From Desulfobacterium sp. (GTDB taxonomy: Bacteria; Desulfobacterota; Desulfobacteria; Desulfobacterales; Desulfobacteraceae): a DNA stretch of 54,855 nucleotides. Within the stretch, counting starts at the first letter, position 1. Each line of letters starts with the position of its first letter. Below the pieces are notes generated by a model, which searched no databases, was not told the DNA's origin, and worked only from the letters and a program-made list of their open reading frames with translations. Of the stretch, positions 23,056 through 32,231 are shown piece after piece. The stretch spans positions 1-54,855 of the forward strand of contig JAEINR010000032.1 in assembly GCA_016342325.1 (NCBI GenBank), given 5' to 3'. The position numbers were made by a program, and so were the translations under genes.

Positions 23056-24351
23056 TTACTTATTCGCTAATTTAGATTTCGATTTTCTAATCATTTCGGC
23101 CAGCTTCTCAGGGGAGATGTCCGGATATTTTTTCTGCAATCTTTTTGACATGTTTTTTAAGGTCTGTTTGTCATCACTCAACCCCTGTTTCCTCAAGGCA
23201 GTGGCCACCGTATCTTCTCCAAAGCGTTGAGCCGATCCAGTCTGGGACCACCCAGATCCTTTTTGGACTTTTGTAAGAATGGATTCCGGGTTTGCAGGGA
23301 ACCGTTTCCCCGTTGCAGCCTCAATGGGATTGTCGGCAGGCTTATAATCCCGTTCGGGCCGTTTGAACCTATCCAGCTCTTTTCGGGAAAAAGATGTTTT
23401 TGGCGGTTTCCATCCCCCTTTGGGCTCGGCCTTTGCCCCGTCTACAGGGACGCCCTTTATGGTCGCACGATTTTTGGAGGCTTGTTTATCCTCAGCCTTT
23501 TGTGGGCTTGAAGTAACACTTTTGTTTGTCCCTGACGATTTCCCTCCCAATCCGGATTCTTTGACGATCCTCTGTAGGTAAGGGAGTGCAGCGGGATCAA
23601 CATCAAAATGTTTCAACTCATCTTCTGTCATGCCCTTCATCTGTGAAGCAAGACTACGGGCATATGTCATCATAGCTTTGTCTTCACTTGGTTTGTTTGA
23701 GCCGACATGAGCACCAACATTCATTTGAGTATCAATGAGTTTTAAGCGGTCTACAATCCCCTCATCAGTAAGCCCTGGTTTATCTCCCGTGCCAGCACCC
23801 ACCCCAAGCCCTGAATCTCCATTCTCTCTCTTTGACAAGAACTGGAAATTTTTATCTCCCCTGGAAACATCGAATTGACGGACATCTTCATTGAATTCCC
23901 GGGTATCCTTATTGGCGGTATAGATGAACTTCCTTTTTTCCAGGTTGAGCTTATTGGTTTCGGTTTCGGCCTTGCTCCCGGCCACGGCCATGGCTCCCTC
24001 GTTCTTCAATCTTTGCTGGTCATACCTCCCGATATTCTCCAGCCCCTGGCGTTCAATAGCCCCTGAATTGACCAGCTTTTGCTCGGCAATATCGCCTTTA
24101 TTTTTCAACCCCTGTTGGGCAAGGACACCCTGGTTCACTAACCCCTGCTGGGCAAGAGAACCCCGGTTCTTTACGGCGGCGACATCCACATCCCCCTGAT
24201 TGATCAACCGCTGTTTATCTAGTGCACTCTTTGATTGTAGGCTTTGCATGGTCTGGTCAGACCTGATCTTTGTTTCAAAGTTCTTCTGTTTCTGCCTCAA
24301 GTTCTTGTCAAGGAAATCCCACGCCCGGGACATTACGCTGCCTAAATCCAT
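23056..24351 (-). CDS. Internal virion protein with 11-residue LxNxG repeats
   Basis: 431 residues, ATG 24351 with GAGGAG upstream. Starts with a helical head (MSRAWDFLDKNLRQKQKNF), then six to eight repeats of about 11 residues with the pattern L-x-N-x-G-x-x-x-x-Q (QQGLVNQGVLAQQGLKNKG...), then a charged helix, a Gly/Ser-rich middle and a basic Pro/Lys-rich C-terminus ending in a helical domain (KKYPDISPEKLAEMIRK). Hendecad repeats suit a long straight helical bundle. It lies between structural genes and the giant protein with 11 bp to the next start. I infer an internal or ejection protein. The family is not one I recognise. Confidence 0.6.
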   Translation of the reverse strand: MDLGSVMSRAWDFLDKNLRQKQKNFETKIRSDQTMQSLQSKSALDKQRLINQGDVDVAAVKNRGSLAQQGLVNQGVLAQQGLKNKGDIAEQKLVNSGAIERQGLENIGRYDQQRLKNEGAMAVAGSKAETETNKLNLEKRKFIYTANKDTREFNEDVRQFDVSRGDKNFQFLSKRENGDSGLGVGAGTGDKPGLTDEGIVDRLKLIDTQMNVGAHVGSNKPSEDKAMMTYARSLASQMKGMTEDELKHFDVDPAALPYLQRIVKESGLGGKSSGTNKSVTSSPQKAEDKQASKNRATIKGVPVDGAKAEPKGGWKPPKTSFSRKELDRFKRPERDYKPADNPIEAATGKRFPANPESILTKVQKGSGWSQTGSAQRFGEDTVATALRKQGLSDDKQTLKNMSKRLQKKYPDISPEKLAEMIRKSKSKLANK

Positions 24352-24354
24352 GTT

Positions 24355-25755
24355 CTACTCCTCGTAAAAAGTAATGGGAACAATTACCCATTTTCTGTTT
24401 ATCTCGAAGGGCTTTCCGTTTAGAGAAATGTCAAAATCGTTCATCCCTTCCACGGTACTCCCTGGGGTTCCCCGTCCTGGTTCCAACTGCTCCCAGGTAA
24501 AGTTTTTGCTTTGGATCCCTGGAACTTTTCTCACGGCCACCCGCCCATCTATTTTGTATAGCAAAAAGTCACTGCTTTTCAGGTAAAGATCCTGATCTTT
24601 TACGCGGATCTTATAAACGGCCCCGACTTCCTCCCATGTAAACTGCATCCCTTTTTGAAGATGGTATTCGCCATGGCCATGCTTTTGTTCGTGCTCTGTT
24701 GAGACTTCAGTCACTTCATAGGTGGCCGTGCCGGCTTCTTTGTCCCGGTCCACCTCCTCGATGACGGCCAGCACGATTCCGGACGTGTAATATTCGGTTT
24801 CAAAGAAATTACCGGAATAGGAGATGGGATTCGTTTCTTGATACCACCAGCAATGCGGCGGGACTCCTTGGGCTTTGGCCAACAAGACCATAAACTCTCC
24901 CGGTACCGGGAACTTGTCACTCTTTTTTAACCAATACCGCAACCAGTGGTGAGGAAGGATCTCCTCGGTCCCTACCATCTCTTTTGCGGGATATTCCGTG
25001 TCAGGGTTGTGGATCAGGTAGGTGTCCTCGACCAGGTGTAATCCCATGCAGGCGTTGTCCTGGTGTTCCATGGGTGACAGGAGTTCTCCCCCTGGCTTTG
25101 GCCTCTCCGAATCATCCTGAGATTCGCCGCCCTGGGCCAGGATGCTTTCACTGATCAGGGAAACCACTCTCATTACGCCCAGGGGACCAACCGGGAACGC
25201 CAGGTAGCCGGCGTAAATATCCCCGGGACCGCTCCCTTCGTGATCCAACCCAGGGTCGTTTATCCAATTGGGTCCAGGGGAATCATAGAGCGGGGCACGA
25301 TCATGGAGGAACGTTTCAAAACGCATCTCCTTAATATAAGGGATCCCCTTGGCCTGAAAAAAAGATAGGTCTGGAGTTATTCCTTGGCCTGCTGCTTCTT
25401 TGTTGATGGTGCGTAAGGGTTTGGCCTCTCCTCTGCCTTTGAACAAGGGCTGAAGGACTATCTCCATGAACTCATCCCGTTTATCATGGTCATCAGGGAT
25501 GATATTGACGGTGTGCCAGAGATACCACACGTCATAAGCGATGGGCAGGGACAGGGCCAACCCCGGGGAATCGTCACTTCCAAGGAACGACATATCCCCG
25601 GGATCGATGGAGATGGGAGCCCGGGCCATGTGCTCCTCTTCGTTGGCCATGGAAAACAGTTGAGCCAGCCTGCCGGAAAGGGCACCGGACATCTGCCCCT
25701 CTTTGAGCATGTCGATATCCGGCATGTCAAAGCCTCTATACCAACGTTCAGACAT
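24355..25755 (-). CDS. Virion protein of unknown function
   Basis: 466 residues, ATG 25755, AAAGGAT upstream, three bases from the next gene. Opens with MSERWYRGFDMPD, reminiscent of the SQWYRGKDP near the start of the protein at 27300-28886, so these neighbours may share a docking sequence. Trp- and Tyr-rich globular character with no membrane segment (YDVWYLWHTVN, HWLRYWLKK, CWWYQETNP). C-terminal third is beta-rich. No catalytic motif recognised. Position among coiled-coil proteins and the giant protein suggests a tail-core or internal component. Confidence 0.6.
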   Translation of the reverse strand: MSERWYRGFDMPDIDMLKEGQMSGALSGRLAQLFSMANEEEHMARAPISIDPGDMSFLGSDDSPGLALSLPIAYDVWYLWHTVNIIPDDHDKRDEFMEIVLQPLFKGRGEAKPLRTINKEAAGQGITPDLSFFQAKGIPYIKEMRFETFLHDRAPLYDSPGPNWINDPGLDHEGSGPGDIYAGYLAFPVGPLGVMRVVSLISESILAQGGESQDDSERPKPGGELLSPMEHQDNACMGLHLVEDTYLIHNPDTEYPAKEMVGTEEILPHHWLRYWLKKSDKFPVPGEFMVLLAKAQGVPPHCWWYQETNPISYSGNFFETEYYTSGIVLAVIEEVDRDKEAGTATYEVTEVSTEHEQKHGHGEYHLQKGMQFTWEEVGAVYKIRVKDQDLYLKSSDFLLYKIDGRVAVRKVPGIQSKNFTWEQLEPGRGTPGSTVEGMNDFDISLNGKPFEINRKWVIVPITFYEE

Positions 25756-25757
25756 GA

Positions 25758-27290
25758 TTATCCTTTTCCGATTTTATGAGTCAGGGTGTTGATGATGTTG
25801 GCGGCGGCCATGGTCTTTGCTGCATCAATCGCTGCTCGTTTTGAGTCTACGGCGGCGTTAACCTGGGAATGCGGGACACGGGTGACCTCTTGATCCTGGA
25901 GTTCCTGCCCTGCTCGTTCTTTGGCTGCGATAAGGAGGTCCCGGGAAAAAGATTCCAATTTGACCACGGCCCGGTGCATGTCGAACTCCTGGTCAAGTTC
26001 GGCCATGGTCATTTTATACGTGTGCTCTGCCTGCTGTTGATCTTGCCGGCTACCATGGATCTTCTGTTCCAGTTCTTTATATTCAACCGCTGCATCTATT
26101 TTTGTCCGGAGCACGTCAATTTGGGCTGCAACGGCGTCAAGCTGGACTTGCCGTTTCCGGGGAATTTCATGGGCCAGGTTGTGACGCCTGGTCTCGGCGA
26201 TTCGCCGTTCCAGGGTTAAAAGGCTTTCCCGCATTTTCTTGGCATCCAAGGTGGCAATGTCAGCCTCGATCTCTTTAAGCTGGACCCGGACCTTATCCGC
26301 TTCAAGCTGAGTTTGTGCAATCTGCACCTCCACCATGGCAATGTCAGTCTGTAGTTCAATTTTTCGAGCTTCTTCCCGGGCAGTCTTCACTTCAGTTTCT
26401 TCGATTTCGACATCCACCATAGCCGTGTCAAGTTTTGCTTTTGCAATATCCACGTCCAGGAGAGAGGCGTCCACCTCCTTCCCCGTGGCGTCCAGTTCCG
26501 TCCGGGTCGCCTTGACCTTGTATTCAGCCACCTCGGCGTCCACCATTGCCCGGTTGGTGCCGGCATGAACAATGTCTGCGTCCAGGTTCCGGTCGGCTGC
26601 CTCGATCTCGGCCAGGTTCCCCGGGATCAGGTCCACCTGCTGCTGGGTCCGTTGCCGGTCAAGACGAAGGTCCGCTTCCTGAACCGCCGTGTTGGCGATG
26701 TCGTATTGAAGGGACAACCCACGGTTCCCAGCCTCCAGGACTTGAAGCCGTGTCCTGGTCGCTTCCAATTTTTTCCGGGAAATATCCGCTTCTACGTACT
26801 CCCGGTTGATCTCTGCCTCTGCTATCCTGGCGGTTAATACCTGCACCTCTGCCTCGGCCTTGGCGATGGCCTGGGCCAACTGCTCCCGTTTTGTGGCAAT
26901 GGCAAGACGGTCCTGCTCCAGGGCGGCGAACTTAGCATCAAACTCGGCATCCTGGGCGTCAATCTTGCTCCGGCCGGTAACCATCTTCTGGTCATGGATT
27001 TGCTGGTCCAACACATCCAGGTACCGCTTTGTGGCCAACTCCATCACCGTCTGTTGTTCATCGGCGTCAAGCTGGGCCATGTTGGTATCAAATTGATTGA
27101 CCAGGTTGACCAACTTCTCTCCGGAAATATCCACCAGGTAAGCAAACCCATGGTTAAATCCGTTGGCATAAAGACCAAACAGGACAGCCCGTTTTTCCCT
27201 GGCCACAAATCCAAAAGGATCATGGGCAAAAGGCGTCCATAGATGATCCTCCCTGCCCTGGCCCCTCATGATAATATCGTCAACACCCAT
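25758..27290 (-). CDS. Long coiled-coil virion protein A
   Basis: 510 residues, ATG 27290 with AAGGAG. After an 80-residue globular head (FGFVAREKRAVLFGLYANGFNHGFAYLVD) nearly all the protein to about 480 is one continuous Ala/Glu/Asp/Arg-rich helix with few breaks, with repeated IAxAE, VDAEVAE and ETEVKTAREEA patterns. The end (ANIINTLTHKIGKG) resembles the end of the neighbouring protein (AQITSTLIHQLS). Length would allow a rod of several tens of nanometres if single and straight, which is an estimate from helix geometry. Likely a fibrous internal or tail-core protein; no enzymatic motif. Confidence 0.65.
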   Translation of the reverse strand: MGVDDIIMRGQGREDHLWTPFAHDPFGFVAREKRAVLFGLYANGFNHGFAYLVDISGEKLVNLVNQFDTNMAQLDADEQQTVMELATKRYLDVLDQQIHDQKMVTGRSKIDAQDAEFDAKFAALEQDRLAIATKREQLAQAIAKAEAEVQVLTARIAEAEINREYVEADISRKKLEATRTRLQVLEAGNRGLSLQYDIANTAVQEADLRLDRQRTQQQVDLIPGNLAEIEAADRNLDADIVHAGTNRAMVDAEVAEYKVKATRTELDATGKEVDASLLDVDIAKAKLDTAMVDVEIEETEVKTAREEARKIELQTDIAMVEVQIAQTQLEADKVRVQLKEIEADIATLDAKKMRESLLTLERRIAETRRHNLAHEIPRKRQVQLDAVAAQIDVLRTKIDAAVEYKELEQKIHGSRQDQQQAEHTYKMTMAELDQEFDMHRAVVKLESFSRDLLIAAKERAGQELQDQEVTRVPHSQVNAAVDSKRAAIDAAKTMAAANIINTLTHKIGKG

Positions 27291-27299
27291 GGTCGCTCC

Positions 27300-28886
27300 T
27301 TATGATAATTGATGAATCAATGTACTTGTGATCTGTGCAGCGGCATTGGCCTCTGCCGTTTCTTCCCGGGCGTCTGCTTGTAGCCGGCTAATCTTTTCAA
27401 TGGAACCGTCATGTCCGGACCTAGCCCGGGTAGTGGTCCTCACACTTTCAACCCGGCCATCGATCCGCATTTCAGCCACATCGAACCGGGTATCGACTTC
27501 CTTGGTAACAGCTTCCATCTCTTTGGCAACGACATCTGTTTGTCCTGTTTCTTTCAGTTGCAGAAATTCGGCTGAATTAACGGCATCCGTGTCGATGAGT
27601 GCGGCCCGGTTCTCTGTCTCCAGGCGTTTTAAGATCACATTGGCCTCCACCAGGGCCTGTTGAAACTCTCCCTCGTCCAGGCGTTTTTTCATTATGTCCA
27701 GGTCGGCATCGATCCCATCACGTTTGAGTTTTTCGATATCGAGATGAATCTCTTTGGTGTCTTTCTCTATTCGGGCCATATCTTTGAGAGAATGGGCATA
27801 CTTCAGGGTTTCCTGGGCTTTTCGCAAGAGAGGGGATATCAATTTTCTCAATGCAGCCGCCTTGGCCAGGCTCGGGGCAATCAACTCCTGTCGTTTGATT
27901 GCCAGTTCCCGGACATATGGCACGGTTTCGGCAAGGGCCCGGGCATAATCGGTTCGAGGTTCGATAAGATCCTGCAACTTGGTGGCACGTTTCAGGTAGG
28001 GATCCACAAGCTCCCCCTTTTTGTTGATGTAAACAGTCAGGGCAGCGTTCATTCTTTCCAGGGCAGCGACCATGGCCACGGCGGGCCCCACCTTCTCAGC
28101 CGCCCGGTTCTCGTATTCAAGCCGGGCTTGGGCAAGGAGCTTCTTTTTCCCGGCCACGGCCAGGGTCGGCTGGGTCAAGGCGTCCATGGCGGCCACCAAG
28201 AGCTCCTTGAGGGTGGCCAATTCCTCCTTGATCGGGATCTGGGCCAGGCGTTTGTTGATCAGTTCCTCAGTTAAGGGGATGTTCGCCTCTTCTGCCGTGA
28301 TATGGTCCTCTTCTGCTGCAATCAGAGCCTGAAGGTGTGGGATGATAGCCAGCTTCCTTTGTGCCGTGACAAGCTTTGCCTGGGCAAGCTCCACCTCCTT
28401 GGGCAGGGACCGGCCCTGGGCCTCTACTATTTCTTTCCGGATACCTTCCAGTTCGTTTTCAATAAGGGTCTTGGCATTGATCAGAGCCACCTGGCGAAGC
28501 GAGACTTCCACGGCCAGGTCAGCCAGGACGCTTTCCCGGTCCTCCCGGGTTTTCTTGGAATCGGCCAGTTCCCGCTGTAAGGCATCAAGCAGACGGGCCT
28601 TTTCAAGCTCCCAAAGGATGGCGGCATTCTTATAATCCATGTCCATGTCCAGCCCCTGCTGGGCAAGTTCCCGCTCCACGGCCTCGGCCACGATTTTGTA
28701 GTTCAAGTCAGACAGGGCATGTTTGGTTTTCGTTTCCAGTTCTGTCAATGCGCCGGCCAGGTGCCCAGGAGGATGTTCTACCCGGGACGCCACGGTGTCT
28801 ATGATTGTTCGGCGCTGAGAAGAGAACTCTTCCATGATGGGGTCCTTCCCTCGATACCATTGGGACCGCTCCGCACGTTCGCCCAT
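27300..28886 (-). CDS. Long coiled-coil virion protein B, paralogue of A
   Basis: 528 residues, ATG 28886, GGAGGAGG upstream. Short head with SQWYRGKDP, then almost continuous helix rich in Ala, Leu, Glu and Lys to the end (for example ELAQAKLVTAQRKLAIIP, IEKDTKEIHLDIEKLK). Shares overall plan and C-terminal ending with the 510-residue neighbour, so they look like an old duplication. Tight spacing on both sides indicates one operon. Candidate ejection or tail-rod component. Confidence 0.65.
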   Translation of the reverse strand: MGERAERSQWYRGKDPIMEEFSSQRRTIIDTVASRVEHPPGHLAGALTELETKTKHALSDLNYKIVAEAVERELAQQGLDMDMDYKNAAILWELEKARLLDALQRELADSKKTREDRESVLADLAVEVSLRQVALINAKTLIENELEGIRKEIVEAQGRSLPKEVELAQAKLVTAQRKLAIIPHLQALIAAEEDHITAEEANIPLTEELINKRLAQIPIKEELATLKELLVAAMDALTQPTLAVAGKKKLLAQARLEYENRAAEKVGPAVAMVAALERMNAALTVYINKKGELVDPYLKRATKLQDLIEPRTDYARALAETVPYVRELAIKRQELIAPSLAKAAALRKLISPLLRKAQETLKYAHSLKDMARIEKDTKEIHLDIEKLKRDGIDADLDIMKKRLDEGEFQQALVEANVILKRLETENRAALIDTDAVNSAEFLQLKETGQTDVVAKEMEAVTKEVDTRFDVAEMRIDGRVESVRTTTRARSGHDGSIEKISRLQADAREETAEANAAAQITSTLIHQLS

Positions 28887-28888
28887 AC

Positions 28889-29434
28889 CTACCTCCTCCC
28901 CACGACCGGCACGAATTCAACCGCTTCCAGCCTGTCAAAATCGACTATCCGAATATCCCAATCCCGGCCAATAAGGTTCCGGCCCATGGGGACCCGGTTC
29001 CTCCGGACAGGATAAAGAGCGGATCCGGTTTCTGTTTTGGCCTGGACGGCCACGGAATCAACATCACCCTCCAGGATGGCCGCCCGGAATTTTTTTTTGT
29101 TGGAGATGCCGAAACTGGTTTTCAGCCAGGCGACACCGGTATGGATGGGTTCCCCGTTATCGGTATCCCCTCCCAGCCGGTGGACCCCCTCCGGAGTGGT
29201 CCCGTACACTACCCCGTCAACCTCGCAAAGAGAGTTAAAAAAGGGCAGGCTGTGAATGGATGGCCGCAACCCTTCGGTGTCCAGGCAAAGGACCACATAC
29301 GGTTCCCCGTCACCCAAGAGATCCCCGAGCATGTTAAAAGCATCCTGGACATCCACACGGAAAATTGCCGTATTTGAAAATATACAGTCAAGTTTTAACC
29401 CGTCCTCGACCGTGAAGTTTAAAACCAGTCCCAT
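28889..29434 (-). CDS. Small beta-rich structural protein
   Basis: 181 residues, ATG 29434, AGAGGAG upstream. Contains DGVVYGTTPEGVHRLGGDTDNGEPIHTGVAWLKTSFGI, then KKKFRAAILEGD, a pattern seen in propeller-like or tail-hub proteins that bind a ligand in repeated blades. Ends FVPVVGRR. Not recognised as a named family. It sits between coiled-coil proteins and tail proteins, overlapping the upstream gene's stop in TAATG. Confidence 0.55.
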   Translation of the reverse strand: MGLVLNFTVEDGLKLDCIFSNTAIFRVDVQDAFNMLGDLLGDGEPYVVLCLDTEGLRPSIHSLPFFNSLCEVDGVVYGTTPEGVHRLGGDTDNGEPIHTGVAWLKTSFGISNKKKFRAAILEGDVDSVAVQAKTETGSALYPVRRNRVPMGRNLIGRDWDIRIVDFDRLEAVEFVPVVGRR

Positions 29435-30609
29435 TACTTGATCTCCTCTGTAAAGCCGATTGATTCAGCCAGGGCAACATCCACATACCATTTGAGCAAG
29501 GGGGAATCGGTGCCGGCAAGGGTGTCCTCGATTAATTTTGACAGGACAAATCCCATGGCAGAGTCTACGCTGACTCCGAACCCGTCCTGGAGGGTTTCCA
29601 CATAATCCTGAACCACCGTGGCCAGGACAGAGTCCTCGACCAGGTCCATGGCATCCGTGGCCCCAAGAGCCATGCTCATGGCCAAGGCAACCGTGGTCTT
29701 GACCCGGATATTCTCCTTGAGCATCAAGGCGGTGATGGTGTTGGTCTTTTCCAAGTCACCGGCGACCCCCAGGGTCCCCATCAGCTTTTCAATAAACGGG
29801 GCCTTGATCAGTTCCTCCATGTTTATGTCCTCGAGCATGGATTCGGAGAAGCCCTGGACCTGCTTGTCAACGTCATAGGCAAAGATGGTGGAATTCAAGG
29901 TCTGCTGCCCCTCCCACTTCGATTGCGCCGTGGTCTGGGTGAACAGGTAATCATTGACGGAGAACCCCAGGTATCGGGCCAGGCTGCTCTCTATGACGAA
30001 CCCCTCATCGATGAGCTTTCCCCAGGCGATGGTGGGCCAGCCGTAGGCGAATAATCGCTCTCCAATGAAGTTGTTGAAATTGTAAAGTTGCTCGACCCTA
30101 TGCCGCATGTTGACCCGGTCTAAGGATCTGGCGAAATTGACCTTGACCAGGGTGGCCGGGTCGCCTGCACTCAAGTATTCATACAGGTTCATCCAGTAAT
30201 AATGAACGCCCTTCACGAACCCTGTGGAGTGGATACCACTGGAAACATCTTCCCAGAAGATATCTATTCCATGGAGCACTTCCAGTTCAAAAAAACAGAT
30301 ATCAACCGCCGGCGTCTTCTGGGAATGGATGACATCAAGAATAGAATGTGACACCTGGGCCGGGAACCCATAGAATTCCTGGGCATGAAGGACTTCATTG
30401 ATAATGCAATACGGGGTGTGATGCCGGTCAAAACTCGGAACAATGGACAAGGTTTCAAATATCTCGTCAACGTACACCACGTAGGAAGAAGTCGTAAACC
30501 CAAGCGTCTCCTTAATGATGTCTGAGTATTCAGAGCCATTGAATGGGTTGCCCTGGACATATTCATAGAAGAGTAGAAGTTCTTCAGCGTGAACGTCAAA
30601 AATCGTCAT
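29434..30609 (-). CDS. Alpha-helical tail protein
   Basis: 391 residues, ATG 30609 inside the overlap with the next gene. Repeated helical modules with the pattern D-x-x-x-D-x-L-G-h (KETLGF, ARYLGF, MGTLGVAG, MALGATDAMD), and many Trp/Tyr in the first half. The C-terminal part of the 719-residue protein at 32232 has similar ALLEPL and VEETIGF modules, so the two probably contact the same structure. No known catalytic motif. Likely distal tail. Confidence 0.55.
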   Translation of the reverse strand: MTIFDVHAEELLLFYEYVQGNPFNGSEYSDIIKETLGFTTSSYVVYVDEIFETLSIVPSFDRHHTPYCIINEVLHAQEFYGFPAQVSHSILDVIHSQKTPAVDICFFELEVLHGIDIFWEDVSSGIHSTGFVKGVHYYWMNLYEYLSAGDPATLVKVNFARSLDRVNMRHRVEQLYNFNNFIGERLFAYGWPTIAWGKLIDEGFVIESSLARYLGFSVNDYLFTQTTAQSKWEGQQTLNSTIFAYDVDKQVQGFSESMLEDINMEELIKAPFIEKLMGTLGVAGDLEKTNTITALMLKENIRVKTTVALAMSMALGATDAMDLVEDSVLATVVQDYVETLQDGFGVSVDSAMGFVLSKLIEDTLAGTDSPLLKWYVDVALAESIGFTEEIK

Positions 30610-32222
30610 AATCCCACCTTCGCAAAAGCGAACACTTTCATGTCGAAAAGGTTTGGAGTCGCATAACTAGATTGAGGACCCTTTACCTTGACATGGCTAA
30701 TTTCTAACCCAGGATAGGGATTAAGATAGGTAACCTGATTTCGGGCTATTCCTTCTCCCCAATCGATACCTATAGGTTCTTTTTGAGTCGAAGATCTAGG
30801 GACCTCAGACCATCGAGTTCCATCCGGGCTGACCATGAGTAATGCTACTTCAGAATGGCTCTGTCCGATAACAAACTGAAAGTGCGAAATATTGTTTTTA
30901 GCGGGCAAGGAAATAACAACTTCTGGATAAGGGCTGATTCCCGTTTCCAGATCATTGTCAGTAATGGACGTTGGTTCGTCCCCTTCCCGCCCATCAAGAA
31001 GATATCCGTCTCGGCCAGCCGCTATATCTATGGTCTCTGTTTCGAAAAAACAGTACCCGAATTGCGAGTTTTCCAAGAACTCAAGTGTCCATGGTGTCGT
31101 CAAGGCCGGGTGAACATCGTATGTGGCATTTAGCTCCGAATATAGAAACGGCAACACGGTTTTTTCATAATCTGGCTGGTATGAAATCGCTCCTCCGGAA
31201 GGAAGAACGATAGGCGAAACGATGCCAGGATATTTGAACAACTCGATAGCCAATCCTTTCGCCTGAAGTTTGTGATTAACAGCAAGGATTTGGGTTCCAA
31301 TAGGAATATTGCTTGTATCAAATATAGCCAAGTCTCTTACAAGGGATTGAGAGGCTGTGACAGACATGAACTCAGCATTTTCCTTGTCAAAAACTGGCTT
31401 TGTTACAAATTCCCAGTTACCTCTATCATCATCCTGGACTGTCTCCCCATTTTCCATTCGTTCCCAGTTCGCCTGGTCACCATCGGCACACCCTCTGAGG
31501 GTTGATATGTCATAAGGACCAAGGAAATCGTCGTGGTAAGACAGTGCTTCGTTACAGATATACAAACTGTCGAGAAGACAATCTACTTTCCCAACGGTTA
31601 CACATAGACTGTTGAGGAACGCATTGTCGCTACTCCCACCATTGTCCCACTTGTTTATATCTCCAGTCCTAATATTCGTGATATCTGCAAAAGTGACACC
31701 GTTCAAGGCCACTTTTGCTCGTCCCATCACCGCCTCGGCATCTGTTAGATCGACATAAACTTCCACCAGAATGTAACCATTCAGCACATCCACGAACCCA
31801 TCTTGAGATTCGATCTTTGGATATTCCTCAAACGCATAATCATTAGCTGTAAAAAAATCAATCCGAGCTTTGCCGTGGTCGCTTATGTTTACCGTAACTC
31901 TGAAGTGTTCTAAGATTGAGTGACCTTGACGATAACAAAAATAAAAATGAATGGTATACCTTTCGTTTATATATGAATGATTCCGGCTTACAGGTAGTTT
32001 GAAATACCCCCCAAAGATCAGACGTTTAGACGGGGCCAATGAAGAGACTGTGAGTCCCCAATCCCTTGAAGAGGTTCCATAAGGAACGAACCCTTTAGAA
32101 CCGCCTCTGCCTGCACCCTCAATTATTTGCCCTGAAAACCTATAGTCATCGCTATATCCAAGTTTAAGGTTCTCATAGGACCCTCTTTCAGTGTTGTCAA
32201 AAGTTTCAGTTAAAAGAAGCAT
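30606..32222 (-). CDS. Tail protein with concanavalin-like N-terminal and F5/8C-like C-terminal domain
   Basis: 538 residues, ATG 32222, AGGGAG upstream. The opening MLLLTETFDNTE matches the opening of the next gene's MLLFADGFETFDNTD; both continue as a lectin-like beta-sandwich (GYFKLP...YTIHFYF...ARIDFFTA...YILVEVYVDLTD) followed by LLDSLYICNEALSYHDDFLGPYDI. The C-terminal part (SITDNDLETGI...VVISLPAKNNISHFQFVIG...SPDGTRWSEV) looks like a discoidin-type carbohydrate-binding fold. Likely binds host surface sugars. Paralogue of the 719-residue protein. Confidence 0.65.
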   Translation of the reverse strand: MLLLTETFDNTERGSYENLKLGYSDDYRFSGQIIEGAGRGGSKGFVPYGTSSRDWGLTVSSLAPSKRLIFGGYFKLPVSRNHSYINERYTIHFYFCYRQGHSILEHFRVTVNISDHGKARIDFFTANDYAFEEYPKIESQDGFVDVLNGYILVEVYVDLTDAEAVMGRAKVALNGVTFADITNIRTGDINKWDNGGSSDNAFLNSLCVTVGKVDCLLDSLYICNEALSYHDDFLGPYDISTLRGCADGDQANWERMENGETVQDDDRGNWEFVTKPVFDKENAEFMSVTASQSLVRDLAIFDTSNIPIGTQILAVNHKLQAKGLAIELFKYPGIVSPIVLPSGGAISYQPDYEKTVLPFLYSELNATYDVHPALTTPWTLEFLENSQFGYCFFETETIDIAAGRDGYLLDGREGDEPTSITDNDLETGISPYPEVVISLPAKNNISHFQFVIGQSHSEVALLMVSPDGTRWSEVPRSSTQKEPIGIDWGEGIARNQVTYLNPYPGLEISHVKVKGPQSSYATPNLFDMKVFAFAKVGL

Positions 32223-32231
32223 GATTCTCCC

